A stretch of 64,000 bases of DNA from Croceitalea dokdonensis DOKDO 023 (lineage in GTDB: Bacteria > Bacteroidota > Bacteroidia > Flavobacteriales > Flavobacteriaceae): NCBI RefSeq assembly GCF_001306415.1, contig NZ_LDJX01000004.1:99501-163500 (forward strand), written 5' to 3'. This document shows, one piece after another, positions 35,197-44,176 of this stretch. Both the position numbers and the translations under genes were made by a program. The first letter of the stretch is position 1. Each line of letters begins with the position of its first letter. The notes under the pieces were generated by a model that saw only the letters and a program-made list of their open reading frames with translations, was not told the origin of the DNA and searched no databases.

Positions 35197-36930
35197 ATGA
35201 AAAAGACCTTACTACTGTGTTACCTGTGGTTGCCATGTGTCTTTATATGGGGGCAGGAATGTCCAGATTTACTCAGTCCCGTAAACGGTGCCACAAACGT
35301 TGCGGTTGATGCCACCATTACCTGGGAGGCCGTTGATGGTATACCCGGTTATATCATTAGTTTGGGAACTACACCTGGCTCCAATGATATTGCCCAGACA
35401 TCAGTAGGCAGTGCAACCTCTTATACCCCTCCGTTGGGACTGCCGGAAAACACCCAGATTTATGTGACCATTACCTTGGACTTCCTGTTTCAAGGGGGTA
35501 CGGATATTGTTTGCCCAAGCCAGTCTTTCACCACGGAGGATGTCACCACCGTACCAGAATGTGCGGAGGTTCGCATTCCGGAAAATGGCTCCACAGGGGT
35601 AAGCGTCTTCACCAATATTATCTGGGATTATGTGCCCACGGCCACCTTATACGATGTGTTCATAGGAACTACCCCTGGGGCCTCTGACGTGGCCGTTGCG
35701 TTAGATGTGCCCAATCTCACCTATAACCCTCCCGGGGAACTGGACCCCAATACTACCTTTTATGTCCGTGTCGTTGCAAAAAATGAAAATGGTATTGCCA
35801 TAAATTGCGACGAATTTAGTTTTACCACCGGGGTATTGGCGCCATTGCCCAGCTGCACCAATATGATCAGTCCGGCAGATGGTGCACTAAATGTACCCCT
35901 TACCCCCTTACTGGAATGGAATCCTGTGGCAGGTGCAACTGGATACCGGGTTACCATAGGCTCATCACCCTCCGCAAGTGATGTTTTGGATAATGCCGTA
36001 TTTACCATGAACAGCACCTTCGTTATCGATTTTGAACCCAACAGGACCTTTTTTATCACCATAATTCCCTTTAATGCTTCCGGGGACGCCATTGGCTGCG
36101 GACAGGAAACTTTTTCCACATTACTGGGCTGCGGGCCTTTTCTGGACCGTGATACTGGGGAGTTTGTCACGCTTAGCCCAGAATTGGAGTTGCCAACTGT
36201 GTTTTCCTTCTGCGAAAATGACGATCCCCTGACACTTAGTGCTCCAAGCGGGGCAGATGGGTACCGCTGGTTTTCTGTAGACCCTTTTGACAATGAACGC
36301 TTGATCTCCGAAAGCAACGAAATAACCATTGATGCCACGGGAGCCTATTACCTAGAAGCCTATACCTTGGTATCACAACCCGGTGGGGTTATTGAATGTC
36401 CTACCCTGCTCCCTTTTGAGGTAGTTTCCTCAGAAATTGCCACCATTGACCGGCTAAATATTACCGAGAGTGCGCTTGGACTAAGGATTGAGGTTGAGGC
36501 ATCTGGTGGCGGCGACTATGAGTATGCCATTGATGCTATCGACGGCCCCTACCAAGATAGCCCTGTCTTTAATGATATAGCACCAGGAAGCAGAACCATT
36601 TATGTACGGGACAAAAACGGTTGTGGCATTGCAGAGGAAAGCTTTGTACAAGATCTGACGGTAGAAGGATTTCCTAAATTTTTTACGCCAACCGGGGACA
36701 CCATCAACGATACTTGGCAGTTTATACAGCCACAGGAAGGAGACCCCATTGTATTGCAAAGCATACAGGTTTTTGATCGCTACGGCAAACTACTGGCGCA
36801 GTTTTCACCAGACTCACCTGGTTGGGACGGTACTTTTAATGGCAGGCCCATGCCCGCTGGTGGCTATTGGTTCCGGGCCGTGGATGACCTTAACCGGGTG
36901 GTGCAGGGTTTTTTTACCTTGAAACGCTAG
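35197..36930 (+). CDS. T9SS type-B sorted surface protein with Fn3-like modules
   Basis: This is a 577-residue secreted protein with a signal peptide (MKKTLLLCYLWLPCVFIWGQ). Three Fn3-like modules follow, each starting with a Cys-initiated P.(D/N)G...V pattern (CPDLLSPVNGATNV, CAEVRIPENGSTGV, CTNMISPADGALNV) and containing the shared loop IGTTPGASDV. Next come an Ig-like segment (~310-410), one short SprB-like repeat, and a CHU_C sorting domain in the last ~85 residues (FFTPTGDTINDTW, FDRYGK, GWDGTFNGRPMPAGGYW, FTLKR). It should be exported by the T9SS and attached to the surface. The start is 30 bp after the ABC permease stop. Confidence 0.9.
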   Translation: MKKTLLLCYLWLPCVFIWGQECPDLLSPVNGATNVAVDATITWEAVDGIPGYIISLGTTPGSNDIAQTSVGSATSYTPPLGLPENTQIYVTITLDFLFQGGTDIVCPSQSFTTEDVTTVPECAEVRIPENGSTGVSVFTNIIWDYVPTATLYDVFIGTTPGASDVAVALDVPNLTYNPPGELDPNTTFYVRVVAKNENGIAINCDEFSFTTGVLAPLPSCTNMISPADGALNVPLTPLLEWNPVAGATGYRVTIGSSPSASDVLDNAVFTMNSTFVIDFEPNRTFFITIIPFNASGDAIGCGQETFSTLLGCGPFLDRDTGEFVTLSPELELPTVFSFCENDDPLTLSAPSGADGYRWFSVDPFDNERLISESNEITIDATGAYYLEAYTLVSQPGGVIECPTLLPFEVVSSEIATIDRLNITESALGLRIEVEASGGGDYEYAIDAIDGPYQDSPVFNDIAPGSRTIYVRDKNGCGIAEESFVQDLTVEGFPKFFTPTGDTINDTWQFIQPQEGDPIVLQSIQVFDRYGKLLAQFSPDSPGWDGTFNGRPMPAGGYWFRAVDDLNRVVQGFFTLKR

Positions 36931-36973
36931 TTTTAATTACCCAGGTGAGTAATGGCTTTCGTATTTTTACCTT

Positions 36974-38962
36974 ATGAAGTTTCAGGTTGTATCAGATTTT
37001 AAGCCTACGGGCGACCAACCCCAGGCCATAGCAAAACTTTCTAACGGCATAGAAGCCAAGGAACCCCACCAAACCCTACTCGGGGTAACGGGTTCGGGAA
37101 AAACCTTTACCGTAGCCAATGTAGTGGCAGAAGTACAGCGCCCCACCTTGGTTTTGGCACATAATAAAACACTGGCAGCACAATTATATTCCGAGTTTAA
37201 ACAATTTTTCCCCAACAATGCAGTGGAATATTTTGTCTCCTATTATGATTATTACCAACCAGAAGCCTATATCCCCACAAGTGGAACGTATATCGAAAAA
37301 GATCTATCCATTAATGAGGATATAGAAAAGCTCAGGCTCAGCACTACCTCTTCACTTCTTTCTGGGAGAAGGGATGTGCTCGTGGTTGCCTCGGTATCCT
37401 GCTTATACGGCATCGGTAATCCCATCGAATTTCAAAAAAACGTCATTTCCATTCAACGGGACCAAGTAATTTCCAGGACCAAATTCCTAAAACAATTGGT
37501 TCAGAGCCTATATTCTAGGACCACGGCAGACTTTAGAAATGGGAACTTCAGGGTCAAAGGTGATGTGGTGGATGTATTCCCCGGTTATGCGGACCACGCT
37601 TTTCGTATTCATTTCTTTGGCGATGAAATTGAAGAAATTGAAGCCCTTGACCCCTTTAACAACAAGGTCATAGAGGTATACGACAGTTTAAACATCTATC
37701 CAGCAAATATGTTCGTGACCTCGCCAGATGTCTTGCAGAATGCCATCCACAATATACAGGACGACCTTGTCAAACAAATAGAATACTTTAAGGAAATAGG
37801 ACGCCCATTGGAAGCCAAACGGTTGGAGGAACGCACTAATTTTGATTTGGAGATGATTCGTGAACTGGGCTATTGTTCCGGTATTGAAAACTACTCCAGA
37901 TATTTGGACGGGAGGGAACCGGGCACAAGGCCCTTTTGCCTATTGGATTATTTTCCTAATGATTACCTCACTATTATAGACGAAAGCCATGTAACCATTC
38001 CACAGGTGCACGCCATGTACGGCGGCGACCGTTCTAGGAAAGAAAACTTGGTGGACTACGGATTTCGTTTGCCAGCGGCCATGGACAACCGGCCGTTAAA
38101 GTTTGAAGAATTTGAGGCCCTACAAAACCAAGTCATCTACGTAAGTGCAACCCCTGCAGATTATGAGTTACAACTGTGCGAAGGAGTCTATGTGGAACAG
38201 GTGATACGCCCAACGGGACTGCTGGACCCAATTATAGAGGTCCGGCCCAGCCTTAACCAAATTGATGACCTTATAGAGGAAATTCAAAAAAGGGTAGAAC
38301 TGGACGAGCGTACACTGGTGACCACCCTCACCAAAAGAATGGCAGAAGAGCTGACCAAATACCTGTCCAGAATTGATGTACGCTGCCGCTACATCCATAG
38401 TGATGTGGACACCTTGGAACGGGTGGAAATCATGCAAGATTTGCGGAAAGGCATTTTTGATGTGCTCATTGGGGTAAATCTGCTAAGGGAAGGGCTTGAC
38501 TTACCCGAGGTTTCCCTTGTAGCCATCATTGATGCGGATAAGGAAGGTTTTTTAAGAAGTAACCGTTCCCTAACGCAAACTGTAGGCCGGGCAGCCAGAC
38601 ATTTAAACGGAAGGGCCATTATGTATGCGGATAAGATTACTGAAAGCATGCAAAAGACCATTGATGAGACCAATTACCGTCGTGAAAAACAAATAGCCTA
38701 TAATACCAAGCATAAACTGGTACCAAAGGCACTGAACAAAAGTTTGGATAGTGCTTTGGCCAAAAACTCCGTATCTACCTACCACTATCAAAAAGAGGAA
38801 CTACGGGCTGCAGAACCCGACATGGACTACCTTACCCCCGAACAAAAAGCCAAAATTGTCCAGGAAAAACGTAAAGCCATGGAAAAAGCTGCAAAGGAGT
38901 TAAATTTTATGGAAGCGGCCAAACTACGGGATGAGATTAAAATGTTGCAAGAGCAGGATTAA
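36974..38962 (+). CDS. uvrB: Excinuclease ABC subunit B
   Basis: UvrB is the damage-verifying helicase of nucleotide excision repair. The 662-residue sequence shows Walker A GVTGSGKT (37-44), the beta-hairpin region YYDYYQPEAY (about 90-99), DESH box (about 336), helicase motifs LTKRMAEEL and GRAARHLNG, and a C-terminal UVR motif (AAKELNFMEAAKLRDEI) that contacts UvrC. The length is standard. TATTTTTA about 12 bp before the ATG is a near match to the -7 consensus. Confidence 0.98.
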   Translation: MKFQVVSDFKPTGDQPQAIAKLSNGIEAKEPHQTLLGVTGSGKTFTVANVVAEVQRPTLVLAHNKTLAAQLYSEFKQFFPNNAVEYFVSYYDYYQPEAYIPTSGTYIEKDLSINEDIEKLRLSTTSSLLSGRRDVLVVASVSCLYGIGNPIEFQKNVISIQRDQVISRTKFLKQLVQSLYSRTTADFRNGNFRVKGDVVDVFPGYADHAFRIHFFGDEIEEIEALDPFNNKVIEVYDSLNIYPANMFVTSPDVLQNAIHNIQDDLVKQIEYFKEIGRPLEAKRLEERTNFDLEMIRELGYCSGIENYSRYLDGREPGTRPFCLLDYFPNDYLTIIDESHVTIPQVHAMYGGDRSRKENLVDYGFRLPAAMDNRPLKFEEFEALQNQVIYVSATPADYELQLCEGVYVEQVIRPTGLLDPIIEVRPSLNQIDDLIEEIQKRVELDERTLVTTLTKRMAEELTKYLSRIDVRCRYIHSDVDTLERVEIMQDLRKGIFDVLIGVNLLREGLDLPEVSLVAIIDADKEGFLRSNRSLTQTVGRAARHLNGRAIMYADKITESMQKTIDETNYRREKQIAYNTKHKLVPKALNKSLDSALAKNSVSTYHYQKEELRAAEPDMDYLTPEQKAKIVQEKRKAMEKAAKELNFMEAAKLRDEIKMLQEQD

Positions 38963-38991
38963 AATTTTCAAAGAACGCCAACATCCATAAA

Positions 38992-39030
38992 CAAAAAGAG
39001 CGCTACCCCAAATACATGGGATAACGCTCT
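38992..39030 (-). terminator. Terminator of hsp20 (between convergent uvrB and hsp20)
   Basis: On the minus strand the hairpin AGAGCGTTATCCCA ... TGGGGTAGCGCTCT is followed by TTTTTG. The stem has two mismatches. The U-run is on the minus strand only, so it mainly serves hsp20, but the hairpin may slow polymerase arriving from uvrB too. Confidence 0.85.
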
Positions 39031-39084
39031 ACTCAACTAACCAACTAAACAACCAACATTGTGGCCAACCAAGGCCACAAATCT

Positions 39085-39513
39085 TTATGCAATTTCAATG
39101 AAACGTTTTGGCTTTGGAAGTGCTTCCTCTTTTTTGGGCAGTACCAAACGGAGGATGCCATTTTCGTAAGTTGCATTTATCTTACCTCCATCCACGGATT
39201 CCGGTAGGGTAAATGCCCTTTTAAAACTTTGGTAACTAAACTCCCTTCGCGTAAAATGGACGTTTTCTTCCTTCTCTTTCTCCTCTTTTTTAATAGAGGA
39301 CACCGTAAGGGTTTCGTTGTCTAATTCAATGTTAAAATCTTCCTTGGTGAAACCGGGAACGGCAAACGCTAACCTAAAGTCGTTCTCGTTTTCCACGATA
39401 TTGACAGCAGGCACGGACGCTTGCGTATTTTCAAGGCCACCAAACCAGTCTGGGTACAAAAGATTGTTCATTAAACTTGGGAAAATGGTATGATTTGCTT
39501 TTACTAAACTCAT
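39085..39513 (-). CDS. Hsp20/alpha-crystallin family small heat-shock protein
   Basis: The 142-residue holdase has a short N-terminal arm, an alpha-crystallin domain (FRLAFAVPGFTKEDFNIEL through NGILRLVLPKK) and a C-terminal IEI motif (an I-x-I anchor for oligomer assembly). It prevents aggregation of unfolded proteins in the cytosol. It is monocistronic, with its own terminator. A set of ATGTCAT-type repeats lies 68-107 bp upstream of the start. Confidence 0.96.
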   Translation of the reverse strand: MSLVKANHTIFPSLMNNLLYPDWFGGLENTQASVPAVNIVENENDFRLAFAVPGFTKEDFNIELDNETLTVSSIKKEEKEKEENVHFTRREFSYQSFKRAFTLPESVDGGKINATYENGILRLVLPKKEEALPKPKRFIEIA

Positions 39514-39580
39514 GATATTTTATTTTTAATTAAACTCACGAGCTAAAGGACAAAGAATATACCAAAGGAAAAAACTGCCT

Positions 39581-39621
39581 TTATGACATGTTTTATAGGT
39601 TAATAAATGTCATAATGTCAT
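39581..39621. promoter_or_regulatory. ATGTCAT repeat cluster upstream of hsp20
   Basis: An inverted repeat TTATGACAT (39581-39589) / ATGTCATAA (39607-39615) has a 17-bp spacer, and a third copy of ATGTCAT follows in tandem at 39615-39621. It lies upstream of hsp20 in an otherwise AT-rich gap and could be a regulator binding site. No regulator is identified. Confidence 0.4.
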
Positions 39622-39624
39622 TTA

Positions 39625-40065
39625 TCAGTTCTGATAGGCCTTAAATATCCCCAGCAACACATCAGGAGGGATAATTTTATTGGGGTATTGGTGCATGACT
39701 TCCAAGACCTGGGAAATGGCGTTGGGCGGCAAGCCCATTCGGAGGCCAATATTGTGGAGCCTGGCCACTTCTGCGGCCTGTTGCTCGTTATCCACGTTCA
39801 TCAATAGCAAAAGCCTATGAAATTGCACAATCTTATCTAATTGTGAAAAGGTCTTTTTAATTGGTCTTCTGCCCTTTAACAACTTGTCAAGGGATGCTTT
39901 TTTAACCTCCAAAAGATGGGCAATGCTCAACAAGAAATCGTATTCTGAATCCTTAATGGTCAGATCAACTTGAGCGAACTCTATCAATTCACTTAAAATG
40001 CCCAGTTTGTCTTCGTAGGTATACATTTGGAACAACTTACCTAATAATAACTCCCAGAACATCAA
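39625..40065 (-). CDS. TerB-like all-helical protein
   Basis: This is a 146-residue soluble protein, predominantly helical. The likely start is the internal Met at 40026 (MYTYEDKLGILSELIEFA, 133 residues), because the first 13 residues of the longer frame look unrelated. The segment DKLGILSELIEFAQVD.TIKDSEYDFLLSIAHLL recalls TerB/DUF533-like helical bundles, which carry an acidic patch after helix 1. Homologues in flavobacteria are sometimes mislabelled excinuclease because they neighbour uvrB. The function is unknown. Confidence 0.75.
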   Translation of the reverse strand: MMFWELLLGKLFQMYTYEDKLGILSELIEFAQVDLTIKDSEYDFLLSIAHLLEVKKASLDKLLKGRRPIKKTFSQLDKIVQFHRLLLLMNVDNEQQAAEVARLHNIGLRMGLPPNAISQVLEVMHQYPNKIIPPDVLLGIFKAYQN

Positions 40066-40075
40066 TTTCGTATAT

Positions 40076-40104
40076 AAAAAATCCTGAATGTGATTCAGGA
40101 TTCT
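40076..40104 (-). terminator. Terminator of the small secreted protein gene
   Basis: On the minus strand AATCCTGAAT-cac-ATTCAGGATT is a near-perfect hairpin followed by a T-run (TTTT). It lies about 85 bp after the stop of the gene at 40189-40524 and just upstream of the TerB-like gene. Confidence 0.85.
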
Positions 40105-40188
40105 TTACTACTCCAAATAATTTAGCTTAGGGCAAGCCGAAGGGTATTTTACCTTTTGGTCATGCGGTAAACGGCTAACCAACCATTC

Positions 40189-40524
40189 CTAAGCCTTTAT
40201 TCTTACCGGCACCGTATATACCTTACCCGGTTTTACATTGGCGACATCGGCTTTCTTGTAATTCAACCTATTTTTCACAAAACCTTCAAGTGCTAGGTTC
40301 TCGGTTTCCACGGAAAGCACTACAATCTCGCCTTTGTTGTTGATCGTAAACCTCACATTTGCTATCATATCGGTGTTCACCCTAAACGTGTTCTCCTTTA
40401 ACAAACTTTGAATTTGTGTTGATAATTCTGAAGCGGGGTTCTTAACCTCAGTAACGGGGTTAGCGGATAGTGTAGAAACGGACAATAAGGCAATGGCCAT
40501 AACAGTTAAACTAATTTTTCTCAT
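40189..40524 (-). CDS. Small secreted/periplasmic protein of unknown function
   Basis: The 111-residue product has a clear signal peptide (MRKISLTVMAIALLSVSTLSA). The mature part has a short helix (ELSTQIQSLL) and then a beta-rich region (ANVRFTINNKGEIVVLSV, VKNRLNYKKAD, KVYTVPVRI) that recalls the C-terminal TonB-like fold, where a conserved short helix sits between strands. No enzyme motif is present. It is monocistronic, with its own terminator. Confidence 0.8.
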   Translation of the reverse strand: MRKISLTVMAIALLSVSTLSANPVTEVKNPASELSTQIQSLLKENTFRVNTDMIANVRFTINNKGEIVVLSVETENLALEGFVKNRLNYKKADVANVKPGKVYTVPVRIKA

Positions 40525-40730
40525 GATTTCGTTTTTTAAATGATTATTAATTGATGATTATGTAGAAAAGACGGCTCATAATTAAAAATGTTACATGAAT
40601 TGTCCAATTTTAACAATTATAGTCCAAAAACAAACCTAATTATGTCCTGTTGCCATAGCTATTGCCGCTGCTCAACGCCCTAGCTTATTAGCTCAATAGC
40701 TCTCTATCGATATCCCAAATAATGCATAAA

Positions 40731-40757
40731 AAAAAGAGCGATGCCACGGCATCGCTC
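40731..40757 (-). terminator. Terminator of sucC
   Basis: The minus-strand hairpin GAGCGATGCC-gt-GGCATCGCTC is perfect over 10 bp and followed by a long T-run. It lies 25 bp after the sucC stop. Confidence 0.95.
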
Positions 40758-40781
40758 CCAAATCTTTACCTAGTCGCAGTA

Positions 40782-41975
40782 TTACACCAAAACCTCCTTG
40801 ACCTTATCTGCCGCCTCTTGGAACTGCACTGCGGAATGCACGGCAAGTCCGGAATTGTCAATAATCTCTTTGGCCAGTTCTGCATTGGTTCCCTGTAATC
40901 TAACGATGATAGGGACTTTAATGGCATCCCCCATATTTTTATACGCGTCAACTACGCCCTGTGCCACACGGTCACAACGTACAATGCCACCAAAAATATT
41001 GATTAAAATGGCTTTAACATTAGGGTCTTTTAATATGATACGGAAGGCCTCCTCTACCCTTTTGGCATCTGCGGTACCACCTACATCCAAAAAGTTTGCC
41101 GGTTCCCCACCTGCCATCTTGATTAAATCCATTGTGGCCATGGCAAGTCCTGCCCCATTGACCATACAACCCACATTTCCATCTAGGTCTACATAATTGA
41201 GGCCAACCGCCCTAGCTTCCACCTCAATAGGATTTTCTTCCCTTAAATCTCGCATTTCCGCGTATTGCTTTCTTCTGTAAAGGGCATTGTCATCTATGGA
41301 AACCTTGGCGTCCACTGCCATGATTTTATCATCCGATGTTTTGAGGACAGGATTAATTTCAAACATACTGCTGTCACTCTCCACATATGCGGTGTACAAA
41401 GCGGAGACAAATTTGGTCATCTCCTTAAATGCTGTTCCAGAAAGCCCTAGGTTAAAGGCTATTTTTCTTGCTTGGAAAGGCATAAGGCCCACTGCCGGGT
41501 CTATCTCCTCAGTAAAAATCAAATGTGGGGTCTTCTCTGCTACCTCTTCTATATCCATTCCCCCCTCTGTGGAATACATGATCATATTTCTACCCGTACC
41601 ACGGTTCAATAGCACGGACATATAAAACTCATTGGTTTCGCTATCACCAGGATAGTAGACGTCTTCGGCGATTAAAACCTGGTGGACCTTTTTACCTTCG
41701 GCAGAAGTTTGCGGGGTAATTAGATTCATCCCGATAATGCTGCCTGCTATTTCCTCTACCTCTTTAAGGTTTTTGGCCAATTTTACGCCACCACCCTTAC
41801 CACGGCCACCCGCATGCACTTGGGCCTTAATGACATGCCATCCCGTTCCTGTTTCTTGGGTGAGCTGTTTTGCCGCATCTACGGCTTCCTTGGCATTATG
41901 GGCAACTATACCGCGCTGGATGCGGACGCCAAAGCTGGCTAAAATTTCTTTACCTTGATATTCGTGGAGGTTCAT
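40782..41975 (-). CDS. sucC: Succinyl-CoA synthetase, ADP-forming, beta subunit
   Basis: This is the nucleotide-binding subunit of the TCA-cycle enzyme that makes ATP from succinyl-CoA. The 397 residues start MNLHEYQGKEILASFGV, the hallmark N-terminus. An ATP-grasp domain follows, with HAGGRGKGGGVKLAK, and the C-terminal ligase domain has NFLDVGG and NIFGGIVRCD. The length is normal. No sucD lies next to it, so the alpha subunit is encoded elsewhere, as is common in flavobacteria. Confidence 0.98.
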   Translation of the reverse strand: MNLHEYQGKEILASFGVRIQRGIVAHNAKEAVDAAKQLTQETGTGWHVIKAQVHAGGRGKGGGVKLAKNLKEVEEIAGSIIGMNLITPQTSAEGKKVHQVLIAEDVYYPGDSETNEFYMSVLLNRGTGRNMIMYSTEGGMDIEEVAEKTPHLIFTEEIDPAVGLMPFQARKIAFNLGLSGTAFKEMTKFVSALYTAYVESDSSMFEINPVLKTSDDKIMAVDAKVSIDDNALYRRKQYAEMRDLREENPIEVEARAVGLNYVDLDGNVGCMVNGAGLAMATMDLIKMAGGEPANFLDVGGTADAKRVEEAFRIILKDPNVKAILINIFGGIVRCDRVAQGVVDAYKNMGDAIKVPIIVRLQGTNAELAKEIIDNSGLAVHSAVQFQEAADKVKEVLV

Positions 41976-41998
41976 AGAGCTATCGTTTTGTTAAGGTG

Positions 41999-42006
41999 CA
42001 AAAATA
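41999..42006 (-). promoter_or_regulatory. Candidate -7 element for sucC
   Basis: The minus-strand TATTTTTG fits TAnnTTTG and lies 23 bp before the sucC ATG. No clear -33 TTG is seen. Confidence 0.5.
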
Positions 42007-42078
42007 GGAAACCACCCTTAGATTTTATAATTATTTGGCTGTGATTTCCGTTTGACCAAATCAACGAAAGTAAAAGCC

Positions 42079-42720
42079 TTAGTTAAGGGTGAAGTCTTCA
42101 AAATCCAAAGGGTCAAAGTTTTTAAAATGCCCATTCATTTCTATCACGGCCTTGGTCGTATTTATCTGCTCCAAAACGGCAATGGTACTTTGTAGATGAT
42201 CATCAATATAATGTAGCCTTTCCGTTTCATTGGTTAGTTGCAACAACTCATATTCCTGCTCAAAGGAAAGTCCCATTTTATGGGCAAAAGCATAGCTATT
42301 GAATTTATCAAAAGGAACTTGGGGCATTTCTACCGCCATTAAATCATACAAAACCTTGATTCTTTTGAGCACCTGCTTCCGCAGTCCTTCGTCCGCATCG
42401 TTATCCGCCTCTAAAAAAGATACCACTGCCCCGGCGTATAGCTTACCGGGCATCCTGTTTTCAAAATCCAAGACCCTAAACACTTGTCTGGCAATACAGA
42501 TGACATCCATTTCACCGCCTTCATAAGTATTTACCACCTCTACCAACTGCACCTCCGTACCATATTCAATGGTTTTATCCTTGAATACCGGAATCCCAAA
42601 AGTAAGGGCCTCCTCACGGCAATCATTTATCAATTGCCGATACCTAGGTTCAAAAATATGCAAGGGAACGGTTTCACCCGGAAAAAAAATGGACTGCAAT
42701 GGAAACATCGGTAACTTCAT
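42079..42720 (-). CDS. Stand-alone Lon substrate-binding (LAN) domain protein
   Basis: The 213-residue protein consists only of the Lon N-terminal substrate-binding domain. It opens with LPMFPLQSIFFPGETVPLHIFEPRYRQL, the exact style of this family, followed by beta strands (FGIPVF, YGTEVQLVEV, GEMDVICIARQVFRVL) and a C-terminal helical bundle. There is no AAA or protease domain. Such proteins are widespread but of unclear role. It is divergent from lysA. Confidence 0.9.
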   Translation of the reverse strand: MKLPMFPLQSIFFPGETVPLHIFEPRYRQLINDCREEALTFGIPVFKDKTIEYGTEVQLVEVVNTYEGGEMDVICIARQVFRVLDFENRMPGKLYAGAVVSFLEADNDADEGLRKQVLKRIKVLYDLMAVEMPQVPFDKFNSYAFAHKMGLSFEQEYELLQLTNETERLHYIDDHLQSTIAVLEQINTTKAVIEMNGHFKNFDPLDFEDFTLN

Positions 42721-42798
42721 AGGGCATTTTTTTGGCTAAATTAAAGACCATTTTGGAAATGAAAGCTATTTTTAGATTGTTATTTTTGTAACATTTTG

Positions 42799-42830
42799 TT
42801 GTATTAATCAATTTTCTGTTCTTATTTTTG
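42799..42830 (+). promoter_or_regulatory. Candidate promoter of lysA
   Basis: TTG at 42799-42801 is followed after 21 bp by TATTTTTG at 42823-42830, matching the Bacteroidota TTG / TAnnTTTG pattern. A second TATTTTTG at 42781-42788 lacks a well-placed upstream TTG. Confidence 0.6.
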
Positions 42831-42875
42831 TTTCCTTAATAAGCTCCTTTTAGTTTAGGCCTAAATTACAAGACC

Positions 42876-44117
42876 ATGGACACGTCCACCCTATTAAAAA
42901 TCAGCAAGGAATTTGGTGCTCCCTTATACGTTTATGACGCTGAGAAAATAAGCTCACAGTACCAAAGACTCACCCAAGCGTTTAAAGATGTACCACAATT
43001 ACGCTTAAACTATGCTTGCAAAGCCTTGTCCAATTTATCCGTCCTACGTTTGCTCAACAGTTTGGGCAGTGGTTTGGACACCGTATCCATCCAAGAGGTG
43101 AAATTGGGCTTATTGGCGGGTTTTAAACCAGAGGCCATTATTTACACCCCAAATGGCGTTTCCTTAGAGGAAATTGAAGAAGCTGCGGCACTAGGAGTGC
43201 AAATTAATATTGATAACCTTTCTGTCTTGGAACAGTTTGGCAGTAAGCACCCGGACATTCCAGTTTGTATCCGCATCAATCCACACGTGATGGCGGGCGG
43301 AAACTCCAACATTTCCGTAGGGCATATTGATTCTAAATTTGGAATCAGTATTCACCAAATACCGCATTTATTGCGCATTGTGGACCTTACCAAAATGAAC
43401 ATCAACGGCATTCATATGCACACGGGTAGTGATATTTTGGATATCGATGTTTTTCTATACGCCTCTGAAATCCTTTTTGAAACGGCCAAGAATTTTAAGC
43501 AATTGGATTTTATCGATTTTGGCAGTGGCTTTAAGGTACCCTATAAAAAAGGAGATATTGAAACCAATGTAGAGGAATTGGGCAAAAAACTCACCAAACG
43601 ATTCAATGAGTTCTGTGCCGACTATGGCAAACCGCTGACCCTTGCTTTTGAACCGGGCAAATTTTTAGTGAGTGAAGCCGGCTTTTTTTTAGCCAAGGTT
43701 AATGTGGTAAAACAAACTACATCCACGGTATTTGCAAGCGTTGACTCCGGGTTTAACCATCTGATTCGCCCAATGCTTTACGGCTCAACACACGAGATTA
43801 TCAACATTTCCAATCCACAGGGCCGTGAACGTTACTATTCCGTTGTGGGCTATATCTGTGAAACGGACACCTTTGCTAGCAACAGACGTATCAACGAGAT
43901 TACAGAGGGTGATGTATTGGCCTTTAAGAACGCCGGTGCCTATTGCTTTACCATGGCAAGTAATTACAACTCCAGGTATAGGCCGGCAGAGGTCCTTTAC
44001 CATAAGGGCAAGGCACATTTGATACGCAAGAGGGAAACCTTTGACGATATCCTGCATAACCAGGTGGACATAGCCCATGTTTTTGAGGATGATAAGTCCA
44101 CCGTAGGTACGAAATAA
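42876..44117 (+). CDS. lysA: Diaminopimelate decarboxylase
   Basis: This PLP enzyme decarboxylates meso-diaminopimelate to lysine. The 413-residue sequence has the PLP-lysine region LNYACKALSN near residue 50, a barrel with HMHTGSDI (His of the active site) and FGSGFKVPY (glycine loop for the PLP phosphate), FEPGKFLV, and C-terminal CETDTF and GAYCFTMASNYNSR, where the Cys and Tyr complete the dimeric active site. The length is usual. With dapD it represents the lysine pathway in this window. Confidence 0.95.
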   Translation: MDTSTLLKISKEFGAPLYVYDAEKISSQYQRLTQAFKDVPQLRLNYACKALSNLSVLRLLNSLGSGLDTVSIQEVKLGLLAGFKPEAIIYTPNGVSLEEIEEAAALGVQINIDNLSVLEQFGSKHPDIPVCIRINPHVMAGGNSNISVGHIDSKFGISIHQIPHLLRIVDLTKMNINGIHMHTGSDILDIDVFLYASEILFETAKNFKQLDFIDFGSGFKVPYKKGDIETNVEELGKKLTKRFNEFCADYGKPLTLAFEPGKFLVSEAGFFLAKVNVVKQTTSTVFASVDSGFNHLIRPMLYGSTHEIINISNPQGRERYYSVVGYICETDTFASNRRINEITEGDVLAFKNAGAYCFTMASNYNSRYRPAEVLYHKGKAHLIRKRETFDDILHNQVDIAHVFEDDKSTVGTK

Positions 44118-44176
44118 TCTGGCATAATTTTCGTTAGGTTTACCATAAGACATCGACTGTCACTAAAATTTAACGT

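Noticed and set aside
40598-40618. AATTGT/ACAATT inverted repeat upstream of the small secreted protein
   Set aside because: Short AT-only arms in an AT-rich gap; no placement relative to a recognisable promoter.
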